Assembly (NCBI GenBank): GCA_036971475.1
Contig: JBAIZL010000010.1
Location: 13,282,526 to 13,346,525 of the forward strand
Origin: Prosapia bicincta
Lineage: Eukaryota; Arthropoda; Insecta; Hemiptera; Cercopidae
Direction: 5' to 3'
Length of the DNA: 64,000 bases
Shown: in pieces, positions 47,301 to 62,300 of the stretch
Layout: each line of letters starts with the position of its first letter
How positions within the stretch are numbered: the stretch's first letter is position 1
Program-made: the position numbers and the translations under genes
The notes under the pieces: generated by a model
Database searches by the model: none
What the model saw: only the letters and a program-made list of their open reading frames with translations
Told to the model about the DNA's origin: nothing

Positions 47301-50300
47301 TTTATATATAACATTGGTGGTTCTTCCATCTGGAGCTGGAATCACTAAACTACTGGAGGAGCTTACTATAGAACATACAGTTGTCCATGTGAGACACAGC
47401 CATCTCTCAATCACTTCCGTCTCTAAGGGTTTTGCCTGATACTCATGAAGCTCTTTATATATAACATTGGTGGTTCTTCCATCTGGAGCTGGAATCACTA
47501 AACTACTGGAGGAGCTTACTATAGAACATACAGTTGTCCATGTGAGACACAGCCATCTCTCAATCACTTCCGGCTCTAAGGGTTTTGCCTGATACTCATG
47601 AAGCTCTTTATATATAACATTGGTGGTTCTTCCATCTGGAGCTGGAATCATTAAACTACTGGAGGAGCTTACTCTAGAACATACAGTCGTCCATGTGAGA
47701 AACAGCCATCTGTCAATCACTTCCGGCTCTAAGGGTTTTGCCTGATACTCATGAAGCTCTTTATATATAACATTGGTGGTTCTTCCATCTGGAGCTGGAA
47801 TCACTAAACTACTGGAGGAGCTTACTGTAGAACACACAGTTGTCCATGTGAGAAACAGCCATCTCTCAATCATTTCCGGCTCTAAGGGTTTTGCCTGATA
47901 CTCATGAAGCTCTTTATATATAACATTGGTGGTTCTTCCATCTGGAGCTGGAATCACTAAACTACTGGAGGAGCATACTGTAGAACATACAGTTGTCCAT
48001 GTGAGAAACAGCCATCTCTCAATCATTTCCGGCTCTAAGGGTTTTGCCTGATACTCATGAAGCTCTTTATATATAACATTGGTGGCTCTTCCATCTGGAG
48101 CTGGAATCACTAAACTACTGGAGGAGCTTACTGTAGAACATACAGTTGTCCATGTGAGAAACAGCCATCTCTCAATCATTTCTGGCTCTAAGGGTTTTGC
48201 CTGATACTCATGAAGCTCTTTATATATAACATTGGTGGTTCTTCCATCTGGAGCTGGAATCACTAAACTACTGGAGGAGCTTACTGTAGAACATACAGTT
48301 GTCCATGTGAGAAACAGCCATCTCTCAATCACTTCCGGCTCTAAGGGTTTTGCCTGATACTCATGAAGCTCTTTATATATAACATTGGTGGTTCTTCTAT
48401 CTAGGGCTGGAATCACTAAACTACTGGAGGAGCTTACTATAGAACATACAGTTGTCCATGTGAGAAACAGCCATCTCTCAATCACTTCCGGCTCTAAGGG
48501 TTTTGCCTGATACTCATGAAGCTCTTTATATATAACATTGGTGGTTCTTCCATCTGGAGCTGGAATCATTAAACTACTGGAGGAGCTTACTATAGAACAT
48601 ACAGTTATCCATGTGAGAAACAGCCATCTCTCAATCACTTCCGACTCTAAGGGCTTTGCCTGATACTCATGAAGCTCTTTATATATAACATTGGTGGTTC
48701 TTCCATCTGGAGCTGGAATCACTAAACTACTGGAGGAGCTTACTATAGAACATACAGTTGTCCATGTGAGAAACAGCCATCTCTCAATCACTTCCGGCTC
48801 TAAGGGTTTTGCATGATACTCATGAAGCTCTTTATATACAACATTGGTGGATCTTCCATCTGGAGCTGGAATCATTAAACTACTGGAGGAGCTTACTCTA
48901 GAACATACAGTTGTCCATGTGAGAAACAGCCATCTCTCAATCACTTCCGGCTCTAAGGGTTTTGCCTCATACTCATGAAGCTCTTTATATATAACATTGG
49001 TGGTTCTTCCATCTGGAGCTGGAATCACTAAACTACTGGAGGAGCTTACTATAGAACATACAGTTATCCATGTGAGAAACAGCCATCTCTCAATCACTTC
49101 CGGCTCTAAGGGTTTTGCCTGATACTCATGAAGCTCTTTATATATAACATTGGTGGTTCTTCCATCTGGAGCTGGAATCACTAAACTACTGGAGGAGCTT
49201 ACTCTAGAACATACAGTTGTCCATGTGAGAAACAGCCATCTCTCAATCACTTCCGACTCTAAGGGCTTTGCCTGATACTCATGAAGCTCTTTATATATAA
49301 CATTGGTGGTTCTTCCATCTGGAGCTGGAATCACTAAACTACTGGAGGAGCTTACTATAGAACATACAGTTATCCATGTAAGAAACAGCCATCTCTCAAT
49401 CACTTCCGGCTCTAAGGGTTTTGCCTGATACTCATGAAGCTCTTTATATATAACATTGGTGGTTCTTCCATCTGGAGCTGGAATCACTAAACTACTGGAG
49501 GAGCTTACTATAGAACATACAGTTGTCCATGTGAGAAACAGCCATCTCTCAATCACTTCCGGCTCTAAGGGTTTTGCCTCATACTCATGAAGCTCTTTAT
49601 ATATAACATTGGTGGTTCTTCCATCTGGAGCTGGAATCACTAAACTACTGGAGGAGCTTACTATAGAACATACAGTTGTCCATGTGAGATACAGCCATCT
49701 CTCAATCACTTCCGACTCTAAGGGCTTTGCCTGATACTCATGAAGCTCTTTATATATAACATTGGTGGTTCTTCCATCTGGAGCTGGAATCACTAAACTA
49801 CTGGAGGAGCTTACTCTAGAACATACAGTTGTCCATGTGAGAAACAGCCATCTCTCAATCACTTCCGGCTCTAAGGGTTTTGCCTCATACTCATGAAGCT
49901 CTTTATATATAACATTGGTGGTTCTTCCATCTGGAGCTGGAATCACTAAACTACTGGAGGAGCTTACTATAGAACATACAGTTGTCCATGTGAGAAACAG
50001 CCATCTCTCAATCACTTCCGACTCTAAGGGCTTTGCCTGATACTCATGAAGCTCTTTATATATAACATTGGTGGTTCTTCTATCTGGAGCTGGAATCATT
50101 AAACTACTGGAGGAGCTTACTATAGAACATACAGTTGTCCATGTGAGAAACAGCCATCTCTCAATCACTTCCGGCTCTAAGGGTTTTGCCTGATACTCAT
50201 GAAGCTCTTTACATATAACATTGGTGGTTCTTCTATCTGGAGCTGGAATCATTAAACTACTGGAGGAGCTTACTATAGAACATACAGTTATCCATGTGAG

Positions 50301-53300
50301 AAACAGCCATCTCTCAATCACTTCCGGCTCTAAGGGTTTTGCCTGATACTCATGAAGCTCTTTATATATAACATTGGTGGTTCTTCCATCTGGAGCTGGA
50401 ATCACTAAACTACTGGAGGAGCTTACTGTAGAACATACAGTTGTCCATGTGAGAAACAGCCATCTCTCAATCACTTCCGGCTCTAAGGGTTTTGCCTGAT
50501 ACTCATGAAGCTCTTTATATATAACATTGGTGGTTCTTCCATCTGGAGCTGGAATCACTAAACTACTGGAGGAGCTTACTATAGAACATACAGTTGTCCA
50601 TGTGAGACACAGCCATCTCTCAATCACTTCCGGCTCTAAGGGTTTTGCCTGATACTCATGAAGCTCTTTATATATAACATTGGTGGTTCTTCCATCTGGA
50701 GCTGGAATCACTAAACTACTGGAGGAGCTTACTGTAGAACATACAGTTGTCCATGTGAGAAACAGCCATCTCTCAATCATTTCCGGCTCTAAGGGTTTTG
50801 CCTGATACTCATGAAGCTCTTTATATATAACATTGGTGGTTCTTCCATCTGGAGCTGGAATCACTAAACTACTGGAGGAGCTTACTGTAGAACATACAGT
50901 TGTCCATGTGAGAAACAGCCATCTCTCAATCACTTCCGGCTCTAAGGGTTTTGCCTGATACTCATGAAGCTCTTTATATATAACATTGGTGGTTCTTCCA
51001 TCTGGAGCTGGAATCACTAAACTACTGGAGGAGCTTACTGTAGAACATTCAGTTGTCCATGTGAGAAACAGCCATCTCTCAATCATTTCCGGCTCTAAGG
51101 GTTTTGCCTGATACTCATGAAGCTCTTTATATATAACATTGGTGGTTCTTCCATCTTGAGCTGGAATCACTAAACTACTGGAGTAGCTTACTATAGAACA
51201 TACAGTTGTCCATGTGAGACACAGCCATCTCTCAATCACTTCCGGCTCTAAGGGTTTTGCCTGATACTCATGAAGCTCTTTATATATAACATTGGTGGTT
51301 CTTCTATCTGGAGCTGGAATCACTAAACTACTGGAGGAGCTTATTATAGAACATACAGTTGTCCATGTGAGAAACAGCCATCTCTCAATCACTTCCGGCT
51401 CTAAGGGTTTTGCCTGATACTCATGAAGCTCTTTATATATAACATTGGTGGTTCTTCCATCTGGAGCTTTAATCATTAAACTACTGGAGGAGCTTACTCT
51501 AGAACATACAGTTGTCCATGTGAGAAACAGTTATCTCTCAATCATTTCCGGCTCTAAGGGTTTTGCCTGATACTCATGAAGCTCTTTATATATAACATTG
51601 GTGGTTCTTCCATCTGGAGCTGGAATCACTAAACTACTGGAGGAGCTTACTGTAGAACATACAGTTGTCCATGTGAGAAACAGCCATCTCTCAATCATTT
51701 CCGGCTCTAAGGGTTTTGCCTGATACTCATGAAGCTCTTTATATATAACATTGGTGGTTCTTCCATCTGGAGCTGGAATCACTAAACTACTGGAGGAGCT
51801 TACTATAGAACATACAGTTGTCCATGTGAGACACAGCAATCTCTCAATCACTTCCGGCTCTAAGGGTTTTGCCTGATACTCATGAAGCTCTTTATATATA
51901 ACATTGGTGGTTCTTCCATCTGGAGCTGGAATCACTAAACTACTGGAGGAGCTTACTATAGAACATACAGTTGTCCATGTGAGACACAGCCATCTCTCAA
52001 TCACTTCCGGCTCTAAGGGTTTTGCCTGATACTCATGAAGCTCTTTATATATAACATTGGTGGTTCTTCCATCTGGAGCTGGAATCACTAAACTACTGGA
52101 GGAGCTTACTATAGAACATACAGTTGTCCATGTGAGACACAGCCATCTCTCAATCACTTCCGGCTCTAAGGGTTTTGCCTGATACTCATGAAGCTCTTTA
52201 TATATAACATTGGTGGTTCTTCCATCTGGAGCTGGGATCACTAAACTACTGGAGGAGCTTACTGTAGAACATACAGTTGTCCATGTGAGAAACAGCCATC
52301 TCTCAATCATTTCCGGCTCTAAGGGTTTTGCCTGATACTCATGAAGCTCTTTATATATAACATTGGTGGTTCTTCCATCTGGAGCTGGAATCATTAAACT
52401 ACTGGAGGAGCTTACTATAGAACATACAGTCGTCCATGTGAGAAACAGCCATCTGTCAATCACTTCCGGCTCTAAGGGTTTTGCCTGATACTCATGAAGC
52501 TCTTTATATATAACATTGGTGGTTCTTCCATCTGGAGCTGGAATCACTAAACTACTGGAGGAGCTTACTGTAGAACATACAGTTGTCCATGTGAGAAACA
52601 GCCATCTCTCAATCATTTCCGGCTCTAAGGGTTTTGCCTGATACTCATGAAGCTCTTTATATATAACATTGGTGGTTCTTCCATCTGGAGCTGGAATCAT
52701 TAAACTACTGGAGGAGCTTACTATAGAACATACAGTCGTCCATGTGAGAAACAGCCATCTGTCAATCACTTCCGGCTCTAAGGGTTTTGCCTGATACTCA
52801 TGAAGCTCTTTATATATAACATTGGTGGTTCTTCCATCTGGAGCTGGAATCACTAAACTACTGGAGGAGCTTACTATAGAACATACAGTTGTCCATGTGA
52901 GACACAGCCATCTCTCAATCATTTCCGGCTCTAAGGGTTTTGCCTGATACTCATGAACCTCTTTATATATAACATTGGTGGTTCTTCCATCTGGAGCTGG
53001 AATCACTAAACTACTGGAGGAGCTTACTGTAGAACATACAGTCGTCCATGTGAGAAACAGCCATCTGTCAATCACTTCCGGCTCTAAGGGTTTTGCCTGA
53101 TACTCATGAAGCTCTTTATATATAACATTGGTGGTTCTTCCATCTGGAGCTGGAATCACTAAACTACTGGAGGAGCTTACTATAGAACATACAGTTGTCC
53201 ATGTGAGACACAGCCATCTCTCAATCATTTCCGGCTCTAAGGGTTTTGCCTGATACTCATGAAGCTCTTTATATATAACATTGGTGGTTCTTCCATCTGG

Positions 53301-56300
53301 AGCTGGAATCACTAAACTACTGGAGGAGCTTACTGTAGAACACACAGTTGTCCATGTGAGAAACAGCCATCTCTCAATCATTTCCGGCTCTAAGGGTTTT
53401 GCCTGATACTCATGAAGCTCTTTATATATAACATTGGTGGTTCTTCCATCTGGAGCTGGAATCACTAAACTACTGGAGGAGCTTACTGTAGAACATACAG
53501 TTGTCCATGTGAGAAACAGCCATCTCTCAATCATTTCCGGCTCTAAGGGTTTTGCCTGATACTCATGAAGCTCTTTATATATAACATTGGTGGTTCTTCC
53601 ATCTGGAGCTGGAATCACTAAACTACTGGAGGAGCTTACTGTAGAACATACAGTTGTCCATGTGAGAAACAGCCATCTCTCAATCATTTCTGGCTCTAAG
53701 GGTTTTGCCTGATACTCATGAAGCTCTTTATATATAACATTGGTGGTTCTTCCATCTGGAGCTGGAATCACTAAACTACTGGAGGAGCTTACTGTAGAAC
53801 ATACAGTTGTCCATGTGAGAAACAGCCATCTCTCAATCACTTCCGGCTCTAAGGGTTTTGCCTGATACTCATGAAGCTCTTTATATATAACATTGGTGGT
53901 TCTTCTATCTGGAGCTGGAATCACTAAACTACTGGAGGAGCTTACTATAGAACATACAGTTGTCCATGTGAGAAACAGCCATCTCTCAATCACTTCCGGC
54001 TCTAAGGGTTTTGCCTGATACTCATGAAGCTCTTTATATATAACATTGGTGGTTCTTCCATCTGGAGCTGGAATCATTAAACTACTGGAGGAGCTTACTA
54101 TAGAACATACAGTTATCCATGTGAGAAACAGCCATCTCTCAATCACTTCCGACTCTAAGGGCTTTGCCTGATACTCATGAAGCTCTTTATATATAACATT
54201 GGTGGTTCTTCCATCTGGAGCTGGAATCACTAAACTACTGGAGGAGCTTACTATAGAACATACAGTTGTCCATGTGAGAAACAGCCATCTCTCAATCACT
54301 TCCGGCTCTAAGGGTTTTGCATGATACTCATGAAGCTCTTTATATACAACATTGGTGGATCTTCCATCTGGAGCTGGAATCATTAAACTACTGGAGGAGC
54401 TTACTCTAGAACATACAGTTGTCCATGTGAGAAACAGCCATCTCTCAATCACTTCCGGCTATAAGGGTTTTGCCTCATACTCATGAAGCTCTTTATATAT
54501 AACATTGGTGGTTCTTCCATCTGGAGCTGGAATCACTAAACTACTGGAGGAGCTTACTATAGAACATACAGTTATCCATGTGAGAAACAGCCATCTCTCA
54601 ATCACTTCCGGCTCTAAGGGTTTTGCCTGATACTCATGAAGCTCTTTATATATAACATTGGTGGTTCTTCCATCTGGAGCTGGAATCACTAAACTACTGG
54701 AGGAGCTTACTCTAGAACATACAGTTGTCCATGTGAGAAACAGCCATCTCTCAATCACTTCCGACTCTAAGGGCTTTGCCTGATACTCATGAAGCTCTTT
54801 ATATATAACATTGGTGGTTCTTCCATCTGGAGCTGGAATCACTAAACTACTGGAGGAGCTTACTATAGAACATACAGTTATCCATGTAAGAAACAGCCAT
54901 CTCTCAATCACTTCCGGCTCTAAGGGTTTTGCCTGATACTCATGAAGCTCTTTATATATAACATTGGTGGTTCTTCCATCTGGAGCTGGAATCACTAAAC
55001 TACTGGAGGAGCTTACTATAGAACATACAGTTGTCCATGTGAGAAACAGCCATCTCTCAATCACTTCCGGCTCTAAGGGTTTTGCCTCATACTCATGAAG
55101 CTCTTTATATATAACATTGGTGGTTCTTCCATCTGGAGCTGGAATCACTAAACTACTGGAGGAGCTTACTATAGAACATACAGTTGTCCATGTGAGATAC
55201 AGCCATCTCTCAATCCCTTCCGACTCTAAGGGCTTTGCCTGATACTCATGAAGCTCTTTATATATAACATTGGTGGTTCTTCCATCTGGAGCTGGAATCA
55301 CTAAACTACTGGAGGAGCTTACTCTAGAACATACAGTTGTCCATGTGAGAAACAGCCATCTCTCAATCACTTCCGGCTCTAAGGGTTTTGCCTCATACTC
55401 ATGAAGCTCTTTATATATAACATTGGTGGTTCTTCCATCTGGAGCTGGAATCACTAAACTACTGGAGGAGCTTACTATAGAACATACAGTTGTCCATGTG
55501 AGAAACAGCCATCTCTCAATCACTTCCGACTCTAAGGGCTTTGCCTGATACTCATGAAGCTCTTTATATATAACATTGGTGGTTCTTCTATCTGGAGCTG
55601 GAATCATTAAACTACTGGAGGAGCTTACTATAGAACATACAGTTATCCATGTGAGAAACAGCCATCTCTCAATCACTTCCGGCTCTAAGGGTTTTGCCTG
55701 ATACTCATGAAGCTCTTTACATATAACATTGGTGGTTCTTCTATCTGGAGCTGGAATCATTAAACTACTGGAGGAGCTTACTATAGAACATACAGTTATC
55801 CATGTGAGAAACAGCCATCTCTCAATCACTTCCGGCTCTAAGGGTTTTGCCTGATACTCATGAAGCTCTTTATATATAACATTGGTGGTTCTTCCATCTG
55901 GAGCTGGAATCACTAAACTACTGGAGGAGCTTACTGTAGAACATACAGTTGTCCATGTGAGAAACAGCCATCTCTCAATCACTTCCGGCTCTAAGGGTTT
56001 TGCCTGATACTCATGAAGCTCTTTATATATAACATTGGTGGTTCTTCCATCTGGAGCTGGAATCACTAAACTACTGGAGGAGCTTACTATAGAACATACA
56101 GTTGTCCATGTGAGACACAGCCATCTCTCAATCACTTCCGGCTCTAAGGGTTTTGCCTGATACTCATGAAGCTCTTTATATATAACATTGGTGGTTCTTC
56201 CATCTGGAGCTGGAATCACTAAACTACTGGAGGAGCTTACTGTAGAACATACAGTTGTCCATGTGAGAAACAGCCATCTCTCAATCATTTCCGGCTCTAA

Positions 56301-59300
56301 GGGTTTTGCCTGATACTCATGAAGCTCTTTATATATAACATTGGTGGTTCTTCCATCTGGAGCTGGAATCACTAAACTACTGGAGGAGCTTACTGTAGAA
56401 CATACAGTTGTCCATGTGAGAAACAGCCATCTCTCAATCACTTCCGGCTCTAAGGGTTTTGCCTGATACTCATGAAGCTCTTTATATATAACATTGGTGG
56501 TTCTTCCATCTGGAGCTGGAATCACTAAACTACTGGAGGAGCTTACTGTAGAACATACAGTTGTCCATGTGAGAAACAGCCATCTCTCAATCATTTCCGG
56601 CTCTAAGGGTTTTGCCTGATACTCATGAAGCTCTTTATATATAACATTGGTGGTTCTTCCATCTTGAGCTGGAATCACTAAACTACTGGAGTAGCTTACT
56701 ATAGAACATACAGTTGTCCATGTGAGACACAGCCATCTCTCAATCACTTCCGGCTCTAAGGGTTTTGCCTGATACTCATGAAGCTCTTTACATATAACAT
56801 TGGTGGTTCTTCTATCTGGAGCTGGAATCACTAAACTACTGGAGGAGCTTATTATAGAACATACAGTTGTCCATGTGAGAAACAGCCATCTCTCAATCAC
56901 TTCCGGCTCTAAGGGTTTTGCCTGATACTCATGAAGCTCTTTATATATAACATTGGTGGTTCTTCCATCTGGAGCTGGAATCATTAAACTACTGGAGGAG
57001 CTTACTCTAGAACATACAGTTGTCCATGTGAGAAACAGCCATCTCTCAATCATTTCCGGCTCTAAGGGTTTTGCCTGATACTCATGAAGCTCTTTATATA
57101 TAACATTGGTGGTTCTTCCATCTGGAGCTGGAATCACTAAACTACTGGAGGAGCTTACTGTAGAACATACAGTTGTCCATGTGAGAAACAGCCATCTCTC
57201 AATCATTTCCGGCTCTAAGGGTTTTGCCTGATACTCATGAAGCTCTTTATATATAACATTGGTGGTTCTTCCATCTGGAGCTGGAATCACTAAACTACTG
57301 GAGGAGCTTACTATAGAACATACAGTTGTCCATGTGAGACACAGCAATCTCTCAATCATTTCCGGCTCTAAGGGTTTTGCCTGATACTCATGAAGCTCTT
57401 TATATATAACATTGGTGGTTCTTCCATCTGGAGCTGGAATCACTAAACTACTGGAGGAGCTTACTATAGAACATACAGTTGTCCATGTGAGACACAGCCA
57501 TCTCTCAATCACTTCCGGCTCTAAGGGTTTTGCCTGATACTCATGAAGCTCTTTATATATAACATTGGTGGTTCTTCCATCTGGAGCTGGAATCACTAAT
57601 TTACTGGAGGAGCTTACTATAGAACATACAGTTGTCCATGTGAGACACAGCCATCTCTCAATCACTTCCGGCTCTAAGGGTTTTGCCTGATACTCATGAA
57701 GCTCTTTATATATAACATTGGTGGTTCTTCCATCTGGAGCTGGGATCACTAAACTACTGGAGGAGCTTACTGTAGAACATACAGTTGTCCATGTGAGAAA
57801 CAGCCATCTCTCAATCATTTCCGGCTCTAAGGGTTTTGCCTGATACTCATGAAGCTCTTTATATATAACATTGGTGGTTCTTCCATCTGGAGCTGGAATC
57901 ATTAAACTACTGGAGGAGCTTACTATAGAACATACAGTCGTCCATGTGAGAAACAGCCATCTGTCAATCACTTCCGGCTCTAAGGGTTTTGCCTGATACT
58001 CATGAAGCTCTTTATATATAACATTGGTGGTTCTTCCATCTGGAGCTGGAATCACTAAACTACTGGAGGAGCTTACTGTAGAACATACAGTTGTCCATGT
58101 GAGAAACAGCCATCTCTCAATCATTTCCGGCTCTAAGGGTTTTGCCTGATACTCATGAAGCTCTTTATATATAACATTGGTGGTTCTTCCATCTGGAGCT
58201 GGAATCACTAAACTACTGGAGGAGCTTACTGTAGAACATACAGTTGTCCATGTGAGAAACAGCCATCTCTCAATCATTTCCGGCTCTAAGGGTTTTGCCT
58301 GATACTCATGAAGCTCTTTATATATAACATTGGTGGTTCTTCCATCTGGAGCTGGAATCATTAAACTACTGGAGGAGCTTACTATAGAACATACAGTCGT
58401 CCATGTGAGAAACAGCCATCTGTCAATCACTTCCGGCTCTAAGGGTTTTGCCTGATACTCATGAAGCTCTTTATATATAACATTGGTGGTTCTTCCATCT
58501 GGAGCTGGAATCACTAAACTATTGGAGGAGCTTACTATAGAACATACAGTTGTCCATGTGAGACACAGCCATCTCTCAATCATTTCCGGCTCTAAGGGTT
58601 TTGCCTGATACTCATGAAGCTCTTTATATATAACATTGGTGGTTCTTCCATCTGGAGCTGGAATCATTAAACTACTGGAGGAGCTTACTATAGAACATAC
58701 AGTCGTCCATGTGAGAAACAGCCATCTGTCAATCACTTCCGGCTCTAAGGGTTTTGCCTGATACTCATGAAGCTCTTTATATATAACATTGGTGGTTCTT
58801 CCATCTGGAGCTGGAATCACTAAACTACTGGAGGAGCTTACTATAGAACATACAGTTGTCCATGTGAGACACAGCCATCTCTCAATCATTTCCGGCTCTA
58901 AGGGTTTTGCCTGATACTCATGAAGCTCTTTATATATAACATTGGTGGTTCTTCCATCTGGAGCTGGAATCACTAAACTACTGGAGGAGCTTACTATAGA
59001 ACATACAGTTGTCCATGTGAGACACAGCCATCTCTCAATCACTTCCGGCTCTAAGGGTTTTGCCTGATACTCATGAAGCTCTTTATATATAACATTGGTG
59101 GTTCTTCCATCTGGAGCTGGGATCACTAAACTACTGGAGGAGCTTACTATAGAACATACAGTTATCCATGTGAGAAACAGCCATCTCTCAATCACTTCCG
59201 GCTCTAAGGGTTTTGCCTGATACTCATGAAGCTCTTTATATATAACATTGGTGGTTCTTCCATCTGGAGCTGGAATCACTAAACTACTGGAGGAGCTTAC

Positions 59301-62300
59301 TGTAGAACACACAGTTGTCCATGTGAGAAACAGCCATCTCTCAATCATTTCCGGCTCTAAGGGTTTTGCCTGATACTCATGAAGCTCTTTATATATAACA
59401 TTGGTGGTTCTTCCATCTGGAGCTGGAATCACTAAACTACTGGAGGAGCTTACTGTAGAACATACAGTTGTCCATGTGAGAAACAGCCATCTCTCAATCA
59501 TTTCCGGCTCTAAGGGTTTTGCCTGATACTCATGAAGCTCTTTATATATAACATTGGTGGTTCTTCCATCTGGAGCTGGAATCACTAAACTACTGGAGGA
59601 GCTTACTGTAGAACATACAGTTGTCCATGTGAGAAACAGCCATCTCTCAATCATTTCCGGCTCTAAGGGTTTTGCCTGATACTCATGAAGCTCTTTATAT
59701 ATAACATTGGTGGTTCTTCCATCTGGAGCTGGAATCACTAAACTACTGGAGGAGCTTACTGTAGAACATACAGTTGTCCATGTGAGAAACAGCCATCTCT
59801 CAATCACTTCCGGCTCTAAGGGTTTTGCCTGATACTCATGAAGCTCTTTATATATAACATTGGTGGTTCTTCTATCTGGAGCTGGAATCACTAAACTACT
59901 GGAGGAGCTTACTATAGAACATACAGTTGTCCATGTGAGAAACAGCCATCTCTCAATCACTTCCGGCTCTAAGGGTTTTGCCTGATACTCATGAAGCTCT
60001 TTATATATAACATTGGTGGTTCTTCCATCTGGAGCTGGAATCATTAAACTACTGGAGGAGCTTACTATAGAACATACAGTTATCCATGTGAGAAACAGCC
60101 ATCTCTCAATCACTTCCGACTCTAAGGGCTTTGCCTGATACTCATGAAGCTCTTTATATATAACATTGGTGGTTCTTCCATCTGGAGCTGGAATCACTAA
60201 ACTACTGGAGGAGCTTACTATAGAACATACAGTTGTCCATGTGAGAAACAGCCATCTCTCAATCACTTCCGGCTCTAAGGGTTTTGCATGATACTCATGA
60301 AGCTCTTTATATACAACATTGGTGGATCTTCCATCTGGAGCTGGAATCATTAAACTACTGGAGGAGCTTACTCTAGAACATACAGTTGTCCATGTGAGAA
60401 ACAGCCATCTCTCATTCACTTCCGGCTCTAAGGGTTTTGCCTCATACTCATGAAGCTCTTTATATATAACATTGGTGGTTCTTCCATCTGGAGCTGGAAT
60501 CACTAAACTACTGGAGGAGCTTACTATAGAACATACAGTTATCCATGTGAGAAACAGCCATCTCTCAATCACTTCCGGCTCTAAGGGTTTTGCCTGATAC
60601 TCATGAAGCTCTTTATATATAACATTGGTGGTTCTTCCATCTGGAGCTGGAATCACTATACTACTGGAGGAGCTTACTCTAGAACATACAGTTGTCCATG
60701 TGAGAAACAGCCATCTCTCAATCACTTCCGACTCTAAGGGCTTTGCCTGATACTCATGAAGCTCTTTATATATAACATTGGTGTTTCTTCCATCTGGAGC
60801 TGGAATCACTAAACTACTGGAGGAGCTTACTATAGAACATACAGTTATCCATGTGAGAAACAGCCATCTCTCAATCACTTCCGGCTCTAAGGGTTTTGCC
60901 TGATACTCATGAAGCTCTTTATATATAACATTGGTGGTTCTTCCATCTGGAGCTGGAATCACTAAACTACTGGAGGAGCTTACTATAGAACATACAGTTG
61001 TCCATGTGAGAAACAGCCATCTCTCAATCACTTCCGGCTCTAAGGGTTTTGCCTCATACTCATGAAGCTCTTTATATATAACATTGGTGGTTCTTCCATC
61101 TGGAGCTGGAATCACTAAACTACTGGAGGAGCTTACTATAGAACATACAGTTGTCCATGTGAGAAACAGCCATCTCTCAATCACTTCCGACTCTAAGGGC
61201 TTTGCCTGATACTCATGAAGCTCTTTATATATAACATTGGTGGTTCTTCCATCTGGAGCTGGAATCACTAAACTACTGGAGGAGCTTACTCTAGAACATA
61301 CAGTTGTCCATGTGAGAAACAGCCATCTCTCAATCACTTCCGGCTCTAAGGGTTTTGCCTGATACTCATGAAGCTCTTTATATATAACATTGGTGGTTCT
61401 TCCATCTGGAGCTGGAATCACTAAACTACTGGAGGAGCTTACTATAGAACATACAGTTGTCCATGTGAGAAACAGCCATCTCTCAATCACTTCCGACTCT
61501 AAGGGCTTTGCCTGATACTCATGAAGCTCTTTATATATAACATTGGTGGTTCTTCCATCTGGAGCTGGAATCACTAAACTACTGGAGGAGCTTACTATAG
61601 AACATACAGTTGTCCATGTGAGAAACAGCCATCTCTCAATCACTTCCGGCTCTAAGGGTTTTGCATGATACTCATGAAGCTCTTTATATACAACATTGGT
61701 GGTTCTTCCATCTGGAGCTGGAATCATTAAACTACTGGAGGAGCTTACTATAGAACATACAGTTATCCATGTGAGAAACAGCCATCTCTCAATCACTTCC
61801 GACTCTAAGGGCTTTGCCTGATACTCATGAAGCTCTTTATATATAACATTGGTGGTTCTTCCATCTGGAGCTGGAATCACTAAACTACTGGAGGAGCTTA
61901 CTATAGAACATACAGTTGTCCATGTGAGAAACAGCCATCTCTCAATCACTTCCGGCTCTAAGGGTTTTGCATGATACTCATGAAGCTCTTTATATACAAC
62001 ATTGGTGGATCTTCCATCTGGAGCTGGAATCATTAAACTACTGGAGGAGCTTACTCTAGAACATACAGTTGTCCATGTGAGAAACAGCCATCTCTCAATC
62101 ACTTCCGGCTCTAAGGGTTTTGCCTCATACTCATGAAGCTCTTTATATATAACATTGGTGGTTCTTCCATCTGGAGCTGGAATCACTAAACTACTGGAGG
62201 AGCTTACTATAGAACATACAGTTGTCCATGTGAGAAACAGCCATCTCTCAATCACTTCCGGCTCTAAGGGTTTTGCCTGATACTCATGAAGCTCTTTATA